Below are positions 32,592 to 45,079 of a stretch of DNA of 64,000 bases, in pieces. A program made the position numbers and the translations under genes. The notes under the pieces were generated by a model. The model was not told where the DNA came from, made no database searches, and saw only the letters and a list, made by a program, of their open reading frames with translations. Origin of the DNA: Charina bottae (Eukaryota > Chordata > Lepidosauria > Squamata > Charinaidae); NCBI GenBank assembly GCA_023362775.1, contig JALMGJ010000019.1:2199501-2263500 (forward strand), written 5' to 3'. Numbering within the stretch: position 1 is the first letter of the stretch; the number at the start of each line of letters is the position of its first letter.

Positions 32592-35251
32592 CCACTGGCG
32601 GTGGAATTCCCCAGACTTATGGTTCTGGGGGACTTCAATCTGCCATCTCTGGGACGGGACTCGGAGGCGGCTTGGGAGTTCATGGCTACCATGGCAGCTA
32701 TGGGCCTGTCTCAGATTATCCGTGACCCGACTCGTGACAGTGGCCTCACCCCGGACTTAGTTTTCTTGTCTGAGCAGTGGCAATGTGATCTGAGAGGAGA
32801 GTTACATCTTTCCCCATTGTCATGGTCAGACCACGCCCTGGTGACCCTGAGACTCTCTTGTGCTGCCCCACTCCGCAGGGAGGCGGGACCCATTCGATTG
32901 GTCCTCCCCCGGCGACTGATGGACCCAGTGAGGTTTCAGAAGTTGCTGGGGGTTATTCCCGAGGACTTGCTTCACGGTCCAGTCGAGCTCCTGGCCGTGG
33001 CCTGGAATAAAGCCGTGGCAGGAGCCCTGGACAAGATCGCGCCTATGCGACCTCTCCGGCCCAGATCGGCTCGTTGCTCTCCGTGGTTTACGGAAGAGTT
33101 AAGGGCTTTGAAAACGGTTAAGAGACGTCTAGAGCATCGCTGGAGAAAGACGAAGACTGAATCTGACCGAACACAATCTAGAGCCGCAGTTAAGGCCTAC
33201 CTTGTGGCGGTAAGAGTGGCGAAACGTGAATATTTCTCCGCTCTTATTGCGTCTGCAGAATGCTGCCCGACATCCCTTTTTAAAATTACAAGATCTCTAT
33301 TGGGTCGGGAGCAAGGGGAGACCCATTTGCAGGGCCAATCGGAAGAATTTTCTGGGCATCTGCAGGACAAAATAGCTCAGATTCATTCTAAGTTGGACTC
33401 CAAGCATGAGACAGGATCTGTGAAGATGCCAGGGGCTCGTACTTACCATGTTATCTGGGAGCAGTTTGATCCTGTTGGGCCTGATGAAGTAGACAGGATC
33501 CTCTGGACTGTGAACGCCACCACATGCCAACTTGACCCATGTCCCTCCTGGCTGGTGAAATCAGCCAGTGAGGTGTCAAGTGGTTGGGTCCAGGCAATGA
33601 TTAATTTGTCCTTGAGTGAGGGAGTGTTCCCGGCGGCCTTCAAGGGGGTGCTGGTGCACCCCCTCCTCAAGAAGCCGTCCCTGGACCCTACTATCCTGGG
33701 CAATTTTCGCCCAGTCTCCCACCTTCCCTTTTTGAGAAAGGTGGTTGAGAAGGTGGTGGCATTGCAACTCCAGAGGATTCTGGAGGAAACGGATTATCTG
33801 GACCCTTTTCAGTCAGGTTTCAGGCCAGGATATGGGACAGAGACTGCATTGGTCGCGCTTATGGATGATCTCTGGCGAGGGCAGGATGGAGGGAGTGCAT
33901 CCATCCTGGCTCTCTTAGATCTCTCAGCGGCTTTCGATACCGTCAACCATGGTATACTCTTGGGGCGGCTCAGGGAGTTGGGGGTGGGCGGCGTGGTTTT
34001 GCGCTGGTTCTCCTCCTTCCTCCAGGGCCGTTCCCAGTTGGTGGTGATAGGGGAGGAGAGATCCAGCCCGCGACCGCTCTTTTATGGAGTGCCACAGGGT
34101 TCGGTTCTCTCTCCTCTCCTATTCAACATCTACATGAAACCGCTGGGCGAGGTCATCCGACACCATGGGATGAGGTATCATCAGTATGCTGATGATACCC
34201 AGTTATACATCTCCATCCCGGGTGAAGTAGGTGATGCGGTCGATGCCTTATCTCAGTGTCTGGAGGCTGTGGGGGTCTGGATGGGGAACAACAGGCTTCA
34301 ACTGAACCCTGGTAAGACGGAGTGGCTGTGGATTGATGGCCCCCCTAAATCCGGGAAGTTGTCATCTTTGGTTCTGGGTGGGGTTGCACTACCTCACTCG
34401 GATCCAGTACGGAACCTGGGGGTCCTCCTGGACTCGCGACTCCTGCTCGAAGAGCAGGTGGCAGTCGTGGCCAGGAGGGCCTTTGCACAACTGCGAGTTG
34501 TGTGCCAGTTACACCCTTTCCTGGATCAGGAGGCCCTCCGATCAGTCACTCATGCCCTTGTCATCTCCCGTATAGACTACTGTAATGCGCTCTACATGGG
34601 GATACCCTTGAAGAGTATCCGGAAGCTTCAGCTGGTTCAGAATGCGGCGGCGCGAGCAGTTATGGGGGCCAGGAGATCGGCCCATGTAACACCTCTGCTT
34701 CGCGAGCTGCATTGGGTGCCAGTTTGCTTCCGGGTCCAATTCAAGGTGTTGGTGATTACCTTTAAAGCCCTAAATGGCATAGGGCCAGGATACCTGAGGA
34801 ACCATCTCGTCCCGATAACGTTGGCCTGCCCCACCCGTGCATGCAGGGAGGGCATGCTCCAGACCCCCTCAACAAGAGAACTCCATCTAGCGGGGTCCAG
34901 GAGACGTGCCTTCTCTGTGATAGCGCCCGCCTTATGGAACATCTTGCCCCCGGAGGTGAGACTGGCCCCTTCACTCCTGGCCTTCCGGAAGGCCCTCAAG
35001 ACCTGGCTCTGCCACCGGGCCTGGGATGACAGAGGCGGCAGTGCCTCCTGGGGTTGGCTGGCCCCGTAGCAATACGATCTACGTTACGATCCCTATCCAT
35101 CTTGAATTTTATCTATTTATATTGTATTTTTTAGAGACTTTTATTGTATAGTTTTTAACCTTTGATTATTGTAACCTGCCCAGAGTCCCTTGTATGGGAG
35201 ATGGGCGGGGAATAAATTGAAATAATAAATAAAAATAAAATAAATAAATAA
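32592..35251 (+). mobile_element. L2/CR1-clade LINE with 822-codon open ORF2
   Basis: The largest coding frame in the window, without a stop from 32601 to TAG at 35067-35069. It begins inside the apurinic-type endonuclease (VLGDFNLPS; later a PDLVFL and SWSDHALV motif). It continues through the linker to the reverse transcriptase: FQSGFRPGYGTETALVAL, LLDLSAAFDTVNHGIL, GVPQGSVLSPLLFNIYM and catalytic YADD at 34185-34196, then WMGNNRLQLNPGKTEW and the thumb and C-terminal LQLVQNAAARAV..LHWVPVCFRVQFKVL. The 3' end has CCCAGAGTCCCTTGTATGGG then GATGGGCGGGGAATAAATTG and an (AAATA)n tail. It is 5'-truncated: ORF1 and the N-terminal endonuclease are absent. The conserved frame indicates a young insertion that lands in NWD2 intron 1 in antisense. 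Confidence 0.93.
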
Positions 35252-35839
35252 TTGAAAGCAGAACACTAACTTTTGCCCAATCCTAACTCCTATGATATTA
35301 TTATTTTTATTTAAGGGGGGGGGAGTTGCACAAATTAAATTATCCTTTTAGGGGGTTGTTATGCTGCAAAATTTAGAGAACTCTTGCAGTAATGACAATA
35401 GTGGTAGAGAGAGAGATGGGAGATGACATAACACCTAAATTTCAGCCATTTACAACACTGCGAAAGCCAGAGAACATTTGCCAGAAAAATGGATGGCAAT
35501 CTTTATCTGATTGTGTTGCAAAATCTTGCAACTGCAAGAAAGAATAGAAAGTTAAGACCAGAGAGGCCAGATAGGAGAAACAATTCAGAACTTCCTGTTA
35601 CAAACTATCAGTTGAGAATCTAATAAACACTGGCACACAATTTTAAAATTTACTTTCACACTTATTGTTCCATACAGTCATGCATAATAATTAGGTGCTT
35701 AAATCACCAATATATAAAGCTTGCAATGATAGGGGTTTTTATGATGCATGAGCAAAGTCAGAAACCTCTGGCAATATAGCTCACATGCCTGTACTTTGAG
35801 AAAAGGGATTGTTCATTGAATCAATAGATATCTGTGACT
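35252..35839. other. Unassigned intron 1 sequence
   Basis: No exon or recognised repeat. A poly-G run of nine occurs near 35317. Confidence 0.35.
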
Positions 35840-36165
35840 TTCTGTGCAGATGTAGGGACACTAGCCAAGATAATTTTGAGTGCTAATTCTGTAAACACAA
35901 CCAGCCTCAGAATTGGCAATGAAGATACTGAAGTGGTGAATAGCTTCTGCCTTTTAGGATCAACCATCAACAATAAAGGAACAAGCAGTCAAGAAATACG
36001 CTGCAGACTAGCACTTGGTAGAGCAGCCATGAAGACCTTGGAAAAGCTATTCTAATCTAGTGATGTGTCTATACCTACAAAGATCAGAATCGTGCAAGCC
36101 ATGGTATTCCCTGTGACACTCTTTGGAAGTGAAAATTGGACTTTGAAGAAGCAGGATAGGAATAG
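35840..36165 (+). mobile_element. RTE-type LINE fragment
   Basis: Frame segments read LRIGNEDTEVVNSFCLLGST, INNKGTSSQEIRCRLALGRA and, after one stop, VSIPTKIRIVQAMVFPVTLF. This is the region just before and overlapping the start of the BovB piece at 1586 (LPTKVRIVKAMVFPVAMYG). It is a diverged relative. Confidence 0.75.
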
Positions 36166-37891
36166 TATTTCATGTGACATAGCCCAAGATGCAAACTACC
36201 TTTTAAACTGGATACCCAATGTTGCTTTAGCCAATATTAGTTGCAAACACCAATTACCTCTTCCAAAGGATCAATAGCTCATACAAAATGGGCCTTTTAT
36301 ACTAAATCAGTTCCTCAACACTTTGGGACCAGATGGGCTAGAAATCAAGTGTTATTGAGAGAGAACAATCAGGTTCCCTTTCAGGGGTTGGAATTGATGG
36401 CCTAAAAGACACCACTTAACTCTATGATTCTATTTTGCCAAAGCAATTAAACTTAAATGCACACTTAAAAGTAATGAAGAAACAGGACCCATTAATAGTT
36501 TGTTCAGGCCAGGTACTGTACATCATTCTCATCTCACAGATCATATCTCCTTCCCGTTCTGTCCATTTGGCAGACTACACGGCAGTCTGCAAAGAGTCCT
36601 GGTTTGACCAGATTGCAAATAATTTAAAAAAATTGCAAACTGTGCATTTAAAAGAAGCAGGTTGGCGAAGAGCACCTCAGAACACAGAAAGATCACAAAG
36701 AAGTTTGTTGCATTTTTTTTGTGTAATAACAGAACAATGTTATTGTTACTACCATATAAAACAATGATAATTCCCAAGAGAAGAGCTGATTTAACAGCCA
36801 TCCCAATCTTTGATGAAATGGAACCCAAGAGAGCTGCGATTTCTCTTTCCTCTCTTATTAATCTGTTTTCTACCCGAATCTAGCTTTAATCTAACTGGCC
36901 GTGGCTGATTTAGAAAAATGGAATGGACTTAGTACTTAGAAGGGGAAACCCCAGGGTCTATTTAATTCATAGGGCATTTAGAGAAGGTTCCCCTCTTTCT
37001 CAAAGACTCTTCCCTCTTCCTCTTCTTGCAAATATGCTTTGAAGTCTTCTGCTGGTTTGCTGTATCCTTCAGCAGGGAAGGGAAGGCATAACTAAAGCTG
37101 GTTTTTGCCAATCCTATTGGCATTCCTGCAGGAATATCAACAGAATCAGCTGTGTTTTATAGCCATCTAGCTTTTCCCCTCTTAATGGGGAAGGGCAAGA
37201 TATTGGGGAAGTCTGCAGAATCACCAGGAATTGTACAAGAACTTCCGTTGGAAAGGCCAATGTTCCAGATATCCTGCTTTCCTCCATACCTGAAGACACA
37301 AGAAGTAATGTTTCTCTGTGTCTTCCTGTGCAAAGAATGACTGACAAAGCTTACTGAGCCCTATTACTTGGTAACACCTGGCTCACCGGAGGAATTGGAT
37401 TAACGCTGCGGTGACACGTACACACAGTTATGTGGGAGCTGATCCCATTGTTCTCAGAATTTAAAAATTATGATCAAAAGGCTATGATCCTGTTCCCGTT
37501 TAAATGAGAGTAAGTCCCGTGGAATTCAAGTGAATTGATTTCTCAGCAGACACATATAAAATACACTGTAAGTTGTAAATATTTATAAACATGCAATGTA
37601 TATAAATATTTTTTAACACCCCACCCCCCCAAAAAAAAAACAACCCTATGATAGCAAGGCCATTTCAGCCAATTCAAATTACGGAAGTCATTCAGAAAAC
37701 TCAAGTGTGAAAGTTAAACCACAGATACAAATATTGCTAAAAGGGATATTTAAATTTATGTTAGTTTTTTTAGCACCATGCTTTTCCCCAAATATACCTT
37801 TTTTGCTACTAAAAGCTCTCCTGAAGAAACAAATATTTAACTCTAGATTCCAAGGATACATTTTCTTTAAACAGATGAAAATAACATAGGG

Positions 37892-38178
37892 CAGGGCTCC
37901 CCAACCTGTGGGCCGCAGCCTGTAAGGAACTGGGCCGCAGGGCTCACGCCCGCAAACCCTGCCCCCTTCCGCGTGATTGGCTCCCACCCGCAAACCCTGC
38001 CCCCCGGTGCTTATGATTGGCTCCCACCCACAAACCCCGGCCCACGGTGCACGCGATTGGCTCCTGCCCACAAACCCCGCCCCCGGTCCACGGAAAGCCC
38101 GGAAATCCCACCCCCCGATCCACGGAAAAATAGTTCTTTGAAACCGGTCCCTGGCGCCAAAAAGGTTGGGGACCACTG
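37892..38178. mobile_element. hAT MITE, CAGGGCTCCCCAACC termini, with GC array
   Basis: A 287-bp element ending GGTTGGGGACCACTG, with the perfect 8-bp duplication ACATAGGG (37884-37891 and 38179-38186). The interior holds GC-rich 40-bp units with ATTGG at 37976, 38016 and 38056. Termini of this kind (CCCCAACC...GGTTGGGGACCACTG) are also known in mammalian hAT relics. Confidence 0.9.
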
Positions 38179-39069
38179 ACATAGGGCATTTCATTTTCAT
38201 GCTAATAAAGTCATATCCTTTTAAAGTATGATAATACCCACATTTTTTTTAGCACTCTGATTCTTTTGCCTTACAATATCCCAACAGATATCAGAATGAT
38301 TTTATTTTCTCCAAATCATTTTTAAAGAAAAAACAGGAAGAGCTAAGCATATGCTTTATATGTGCCCTTTTTTCAATTGGCAGGAAGAAATATTTTTTTT
38401 AAAAAAAATAATATTCTCTGTTCCCGTTATCTAGGAAAACCACAAGTGGAGAGAATACAGAATACTAAACCAAAAATCACCATGGGCTTATTCATAAAAT
38501 AGTTACATTTCTGCTTATTTTGCAAAATAAATATACTGAATCTTTATTTGTGTATAATTTTAATAACTTCATTTTTAAAAAAAGTATAACAACTAAAAAA
38601 TTGTTATAAAACCTTGGAACACTTTCAAATTTATAAACCAAAGGTAAATTTAAATAGAATGAGTGTACTTAGCAGGAAAATAGCTTGAAAAAAAATTATA
38701 TGATACTTTTATGCTGTCAACATAAGTCAAATAATTAGATCTGGCAGACACTTTTAAAATACCTTTGAGCTGGCTACTATAATAAAAAGCAAGAGTTTAT
38801 AGTCGAGAGGTAATCCCTTTAAATACAATTGGCCTAATTTACACATTTCTGCTGAAACCAATTGTGATATTCTCCCTAAACACATGTTTATTTGGAAGTA
38901 AACCATGTTGGGCATAATGCGGATTAAGGAAAGTCTCTTCTGAGTCAATCTCAATTCATGGTGACTTCATGAACTTAAACTGCATGGGTTTCTCCAGGTA
39001 CGCTGTTCAGCATCACAATTGTTCACGTTGGGTGGACATATAAATTTCTTAAATAAATTTTATTCCTTT

Positions 39070-39320
39070 ATTTATTTACAGGACTTATATGACCGCCTAA
39101 CTCATATAATGATTCTAGGAGGCTCACAATGATCCGTAAAACAAAGATAAAAACAAAAGGACCCTCCCTCCAGGTGCCAGACCAAACAGCCTCCCAACTC
39201 AACCCCCATCCTAGCCCAATGCTTGGGGGAAGAGCCAGGTCTTCACAGCCCCCCAGAAGGCTAAAAGGGGAGGGGTCCCTTGGATCTCAGGTGGGAGGCT
39301 GTTCCAGACTTAATTCCTTC
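39070..39320 (-). mobile_element. L2-like LINE 3' region, reverse strand
   Basis: Reversed LINE 3' end: TTTATTTATTTACAGGACTT, then CTCCCTCCAGGTG, GAAGAGCCAGGTCTTCACAG and GGTGGGAGGCTGTTCCAGA. The last two phrases recur, diverged, in the reverse L2 at 50520-50610 (CCAGGTCTTCAAG, TATTCCAGAGGGC). Confidence 0.6.
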
Positions 39321-39333
39321 TTAGCTTCCAAGC

Positions 39334-39687
39334 CAGGGTTTCTCAACCAGGGTTCCATGGAACCCTAGGGTTCTGTGAGAGGTCACTAGGGGTTCCCTGG
39401 GAGATCACGATTTATTTAAAAAAATATTTCAAATTCAGGCAACTTCACATTAAAGAGGTAAGTTTCATTCTTTATTTTTAGTTTAGAACACTGCTAATGC
39501 ATATGTTTTATTTATTTATTTATCATATTTATATCCCGCCCATCTCCCTCACAAGGGCCTACCCATGAAATGAATATAATACTTTTGTAACTTCTGGCCT
39601 ATATTTGAGCCTGAATGTGCAGGGGTTCCCCGAAGCCTGAAATATATTTCAAGGGTTCCTCCAGGGTCAAAAGGTTAAGAAAGGTTG
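39334..39687. mobile_element. hAT element, CAGGGTTTCTCAACC termini, with L2 tail inserted
   Basis: A 354-bp element with the perfect 8-bp duplication TTCCAAGC (39326-39333 and 39688-39695). Interior phrases GGTTCCATGGAACCCTAGGG and AATATATTTCAAGGGTTCCT match the copy at 61979. A reverse L2 3' end (TTTATTTATTTATCATATTT to CCCGCCCATCTCCCTCACAAGGG, about 39505-39560) sits in the middle. Confidence 0.88.
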
Positions 39688-39737
39688 TTCCAAGCATAGA
39701 CAGGTTTAATCTTTTAGGGCAGGCTGATGAGACCATT

Positions 39738-40071
39738 AAAAGGTAAAGGTTCCCCCTGCACATTTGTGCAGTCGTGTCCGACTCTAGGGGCCGGTGCTCA
39801 TCTCCGTTTGTTAGCCAAAGAGCCAGCGTTGTCCGAAGACGCTTCCACGGTCATGTGGCCGCATGACACGCGTGGAATGCTGTTACCATCCCACCAAAGT
39901 GGTACCTATTAATCTACTTGCATTTGCATGCTTTCAAATTGCTAGGTTGGCAAGAGCTGGAGCTAGTGCGGGAGCTCACTCCGCACGCAGGGCTAGGGAT
40001 TCGAACCTCCGAACTTGCAATCTTCCGATCGACAAGCCTGGCGTCTAACCCGCTGAGCCACCACGCCCCTA
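39738..40071 (-). mobile_element. Sauria-type SINE, full length
   Basis: Reverse-strand copy with the perfect 11-bp duplication ATGAGACCATT (39727-39737 and 40072-40082). Confidence 0.95.
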
Positions 40072-40951
40072 ATGAGACCATTGGGGGATACCAAGTAGGC
40101 TACAGAAACCTATGAACTTTCATTTTTATGCAGATAGTATGATGTGAATGTTCATAGATCTCTACAATCTAATTCGTGTCACGTTATTGCGACTAGGTTG
40201 AGGTCAAAATAATTCAGCGTAACTGCCAACTTTTATAATGAACATTAAGATGTCGATCCTTCTAGCTGAAATATTTTGCAAGGAAATCCCAGAATAAGTC
40301 ATTAGTCTAGTGCTGCCATATCTGAGTTGAAAAAAGCCACCCAATCAGCAAAGGGCAGCAAAGAATATAAAAAACTATACCGCTGCTTGTTTAAAATGTG
40401 CTAAGCTGGTGAATGTTTAATTGTGCTGACATTTATATAAAATCAGTATCCAAATGGGTTCATACTGTATATGAACCATACGTTATCTCTAAAGTACATC
40501 ACATAAATAGATATGATTTTGCTCAAGTCCTTATAAACACCTGCCGAAATGTTGATAAAGTTTGACTTTCAGAAAGGAATGCCTAATACTTGGATTTTCA
40601 AATACTGATGTCTGATACAGTAATGGAAATGGCCTTTAGTTAAATGATAAAGGAACTGCATCATCTTTTCCATGCCCAGTGAAGTCTTACACTTATTCAG
40701 AATAATTCCTGCTGAATGGTGGAACTTACTCCTAAGTAAGCAAGCATGGGAAGGCAGCTGCTTTACAGGAATTGAAACTTAGTATTCTTGCAGCCATTAT
40801 ATGTTATTTGATCATTTCAAGTATTCTAAATATCATTTGCACCAATAATATTTTTTTTCATTCTTTCACCAAAGGAAGATTTTTCGAGGTAGTTTTTATA
40901 CAGTGCTCTCACTTAATTATTAAAGTTATTATTATTATTAAAATAATTAAA

Positions 40952-41288
40952 GGGGGCGTGGTGGCTCGGCAGGTAATACGCCAGGCTTGTCGATCGGAAG
41001 GTCACAAGTTCGGAGGTTCGAATCCCTAGCCCTGCGTGACGGAGTGAGCTCCCGCACTCGCCCCAGCTCTTGCCAACCTAGCAATTCGAAAGCATGCAAA
41101 TGCAAGTAGATGAACAGGTACCACTTTGGTGGGAAGGTAACAGCGTTCCGCGCGCATCATGCGGCCACATGACCGTGGAAGCGTCTTCGGACAACGCTGG
41201 CTCTTCGGCTAACAAACGGAGATGAGCACTGGCCCCTAGAGTCGGACACGACTGCAGAAATGTGCAGGGGGAACCTTTACCTTTTTAC
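40952..41288 (+). mobile_element. Sauria-type SINE, full length
   Basis: GGGGGCGTGGTGGCTCGGCA head to AACCTTTACCTTTTTACC. CTCACTTAAT occurs before it (near 40907) and directly after it, a probable duplication separated from the head by an (ATT)n stretch. Confidence 0.93.
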
Positions 41289-41749
41289 CTCACTTAATGC
41301 ATTGGAATTGATTCATCTTAACCTTGTTGTGAAAGAATCAAGAAATTTATATGTAGAAGGTCCCAGGCTCAATCCATAGGCATTAATGGGGGGGGGGGAG
41401 GGGAGGAGAAAGGGTTTTTTTAAAAAAAGTCAAGATGGCGGATACAAGTGAAGCCTCCCTCCTTTTAATATGCATCATGGAAAGTGTCTGATGTCTCCAA
41501 TTAAAAGACCAGAAAAAGCAAAGAGAACTGGGAAATATGTTGCTTAGGGCACCTGATTAGTGAGTACTGTGTATCACCAATATGATTTACGGTTTGATTT
41601 TATGTAACATTAAGCTGCTATTTAATACGAACAAGCACGTACAAAGATTAGATCTGCCTTTCTTTAGGGAATCTTTCCCCCTCAGTCTTATTCAATCTTG
41701 AGTGGTCGCTTTCTGGTCATGGAACTGGAAAATGGTGATGCTGCTACAC

Positions 41750-42013
41750 CAAAGCTTTCCAAACTGTGTGTCGGGACACATTAGTGTGTCGGCTGCAGTG
41801 TCTGGGTGTGTCCCGGCTACTGCTGCCTCCAAGCCCTGCCAGGATTCCGCACAGGTCCTAGTGCCTGCCTTGTGCCTGGCTGCCTCCAAACCTGCCCTGC
41901 CAGGATTCCACACAGGTCCTAGTGCCTGCCTTGTGTCCTGCTGTAAGAGTGTGTCGCGAAACGATGCATGTCTAAAAAGTGTGTCACCAACATGAAAACT
42001 TTGGAAATCTCTG
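41750..42013. mobile_element. hAT MITE, CAAAGCTTTCCAAAC termini
   Basis: A 264-bp relative of the element at 10155. Left end CAAAGCTTTCCAAACTGTGT, right end CTTTGGAAATCTCTG, perfect 8-bp duplication TGCTACAC (41742-41749 and 42014-42021). The middle contains an internal duplication: CCTGCCAGGATTCC then CACAGGTCCTAGTGCCTGCC occurs twice (about 41834 and 41900). Confidence 0.88.
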
Positions 42014-42059
42014 TGCTACACTCTTGCAGAAACGCATAACAATGTGTCTCTTGATCCTT

Positions 42060-43140
42060 GTTTATTATGGCCTATTAAAGGGACTGGGCTTGGACAGACG
42101 AGGAGAGGTTGGTTAATTTATCATTCATCAGACCGTTCCTACTTGCCCTAAAAAACTATTGTGTAAGACCCCTTCTGTAAAGCCCTCTGGAGTCAAGAGA
42201 TTTTCAACACATTGTTAAAAATACCCCTTTCCTTGAGGGGGTGAGAATAACCCATAGGATTATTTTGGATAATCCTGTTCATTTGGACATGCTTCAGTTT
42301 GGATTCAGCTCAGGTTCTGGGATAGAATTAATTTGGTTGCCTTGATGGAACTGTAAGGGTTAGCTTAGCATAGCCTACGCCATCTTGCTTTTGGAAACTT
42401 AATGGAGGAGTACCCTGTTGTTTCTGCTGGTCGAACTACAGCCTATGAATCCAATTATGAAAGGTGGCATTAAGAAATTGGGACCTGGCCATTATGCTCT
42501 GGGAAACTGCAAAACATTGCTTTATCCCCAGTGATATTTACTATCGGTCTGAGTCATGAGAGGATTTGAAGCAATGTGTCATCAATATGCTGGTGATTGG
42601 ATGGTTGTAATACATTGGGGGTCAGCTTCTCTTGAAGGTAGTTACATGGTTTCAGCTAGTACAGCATGCTGTGTCTAAGTGAGTGCAGCCTTCTGACCCA
42701 TTTCCAAACGTTTTAGCTTACAAATTCCCAAACAACCTGGAATCAGGGTATATGAAGAATCTTCTGTCTCCATATAGGACCATCCACTACTTCCATTCTG
42801 GACTGGATGCCCTGTGGACCACACCAAAACTCATTGATCTTAATTGAGCTCTGGTGTAGAAGGTTGCGTTCACTTTTCTGACACTCACCATGTGAAAGAA
42901 ATTCTTCCTGAAACTTACATGGGCTTCCACATGCAACATTTACACCATAAACTGAACATCTAGCTGTTTGCTCAAGCCTTTCATTGATTTTCTTTTCTGC
43001 CTTTTGCCAGTTGTCCTAGTAATTATTTATTATTGTTGATTTATTGTTTTGACTCTTGTACTTTTATATTGCTTTCATTTATTGCCTAATGTAAATATTT
43101 TATGCAAACAACTTTAATATTTCTTTTAATGTAAAATAAT
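42060..43140 (+). mobile_element. Old decayed L2/CR1 LINE
   Basis: Only scattered RT motifs remain: a LDMLQFGFSSGSGIELI-like stretch near 42283-42335 (compare FQSGFRPGYGTETAL) and CHQYAGDW near 42580-42600 where HQYADDT is expected. Many stops. Followed by an AT-rich 3' region. Confidence 0.55.
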
Positions 43141-44940
43141 ATATTAATCTCACAAATAAACAAGCAAGGCATGAGGACAAGACAAAAAAATGGTTCATTT
43201 TTCACAAATCAGTTTGCTGTTATGTCTGAAAATGCTAAACCACATTTATCACTTAATCATGCTTTATTATCAAACCAGAGCTCGATCCTCACTTTTCAAC
43301 TAATTATAGTTTAACCAGTTTGTCATTCTTAGTATAACAACAAACTGCAACTAGTAAAAAAAATCACTTCTTATTATGCTTTAGTCAGTGGTATGACACA
43401 GACAGACCAGAATATGACAGATTCCTCTATAGCTATTACTTTTTTAAGTAACAAATTCTGTTCAGGGCATGCAATAAAATAAACAAAAGATCCATGTGTA
43501 TGAATCTATACAGTATGTGGTAAAACATGTTCGTACATTTAATAGCTTGTACGTTAGGGTGAGAATGAAAATGTTCTCCATGTTGGAGATTTACCACATC
43601 TGAAATGTCCATGCAGACATGGTGAAGAAATTGGGCTCTGCCCTCATTGAATGTTGATTATTTTGTGAATTGCTTTTGTCTATAAACAGTCTTTGGGCCT
43701 ATTAAAATTGGAAACTGTTGCATTAATATAGTAACAAAAATAACTAATGTACTGTATATGTTTTCATTTGTACTGACTGCTAGTTTTTAATTAGTGTAAT
43801 TGGTACTCTACTGAACTTTTAAACCAAATAATCTTCCTTCTTTTCTTTTTCAATGTTGAGAATCCCTTGTAACTCCAACAGCCTGCATAAAACTCACATT
43901 TATTTATTTGTTTTATTTAAAAGAAAACAGGACTTTTGTTTATAGGAGAGAATGGTGACAGGTATAATTTTCTGGGCAGAGATGGGGAAATAGAGCAAAC
44001 AAAGATTTCTAATCCTGCACAATTTTGAATTTTGCCAATTAGAATGTTTCATTATCGTTGCTTTTTAAAAAGTAAAAAATAAAAAATAAACCTCCCCCCC
44101 CCACCCAAAATGAGCAACAGCAACAACAGAAATCAGCTTTGGTTATTGTGGTCCTCAGATTAGGCATGAGGTCAATAGATTAATTAAGAAAGGGGATTTA
44201 AAATACGCTTGATGTCTTCAGAAATGCAATGAAATACAAGCTGAGTGAATGAATGAATGAATGAATGAATGAATGAATGAATGAATGAATAAATAAATAA
44301 ATAAATAAATAAATAAATGGTGAGGGTTGAGTTAATGGTTATGTCTTTGCTGTTGAGATTATTTAGATTTGGCTGTGTCATTGCTACAAGACATGAAAAT
44401 GAGAACTTTAAGTTTCCCTATAACAAGTATTGATAAACTTTGTGTGTAAATACTCTTTAATATCTCAAGTGGTCCCAATATTGACTGCTAGTAGATAATG
44501 CGTTTGAATTTAATCAATGAAGTGGATAGTTAAAAAGCAATTGAAGACTGCTCGGAGCGGTTTTCTATTTTTTAATGTTTTATAAGCTTTTTCTTAATCT
44601 GTTCAATTGTGTCCGATTCTAAGCTATTAAGACACATTAAATAAAAAGTCCCTTGAGCTGAGCTTCCCTCCTGATGATTACAGACACTTCTTTATAGTGT
44701 TACTGGAAACAATATGGAAATGATTTGGCACTGCTTTTTTCCTAGAATGTCTTTCTAACTTCCCAGCCAACCTCCAACCCTGGGATTTCCCTGTAGTCTT
44801 CCATCCAAATGCTAGACAGGCCTGACCATTCTTAGCTTGACATCTGTCAAATATGGCTAGGTGCTGCCACCTTCTGGTGATAATTAAGACATACTGCACT
44901 CGCTGATTAATGCCTGCATGTTATTTGTGGCTTATATACT
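43141..44940. other. Mostly unassigned intron 1 sequence
   Basis: Holds a (TGAA)n(TAAA)n microsatellite at 44245-44318 and, near 44695-44895, a decayed reverse MIR-like SINE (AACAATATGGAAATGATTTG and AACTTCCCAGCC-type phrases). Otherwise nothing recognised. Confidence 0.4.
44863..44877 (-). promoter_or_regulatory. CTCF-like motif
   Basis: Reverse complement CCAGAAGGTGGCAGC fits the CTCF core CCASNAGRKGGCRS. It lies in a MIR-like SINE remnant. A motif match only, with no evidence of binding. Confidence 0.4.
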
Positions 44941-44948
44941 ATCTAGAC

Positions 44949-45079
44949 CAGTGTTTCTCAACCTTGGCAACTTTAAGATGTGTGGACTTCAACTCCCAGA
45001 ATTCCCCAGCCTTGCTGCCTGGGGAATTCTGGGAGTTGAAGTCCACACATCTTAAAGTTGCTAAGGTTGAGAAACAATG
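44949..45079. mobile_element. Palindromic hAT MITE
   Basis: A 131-bp near-perfect hairpin: CAGTGTTTCTCAACCTTGGC ... GAAACAATG, with arms containing GTGTGGACTTCAACTCCCAG and its complement around a short CCTTGCTGCC loop. Perfect 8-bp duplication ATCTAGAC (44941-44948 and 45080-45087). A sister copy is at 62751. Confidence 0.95.
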
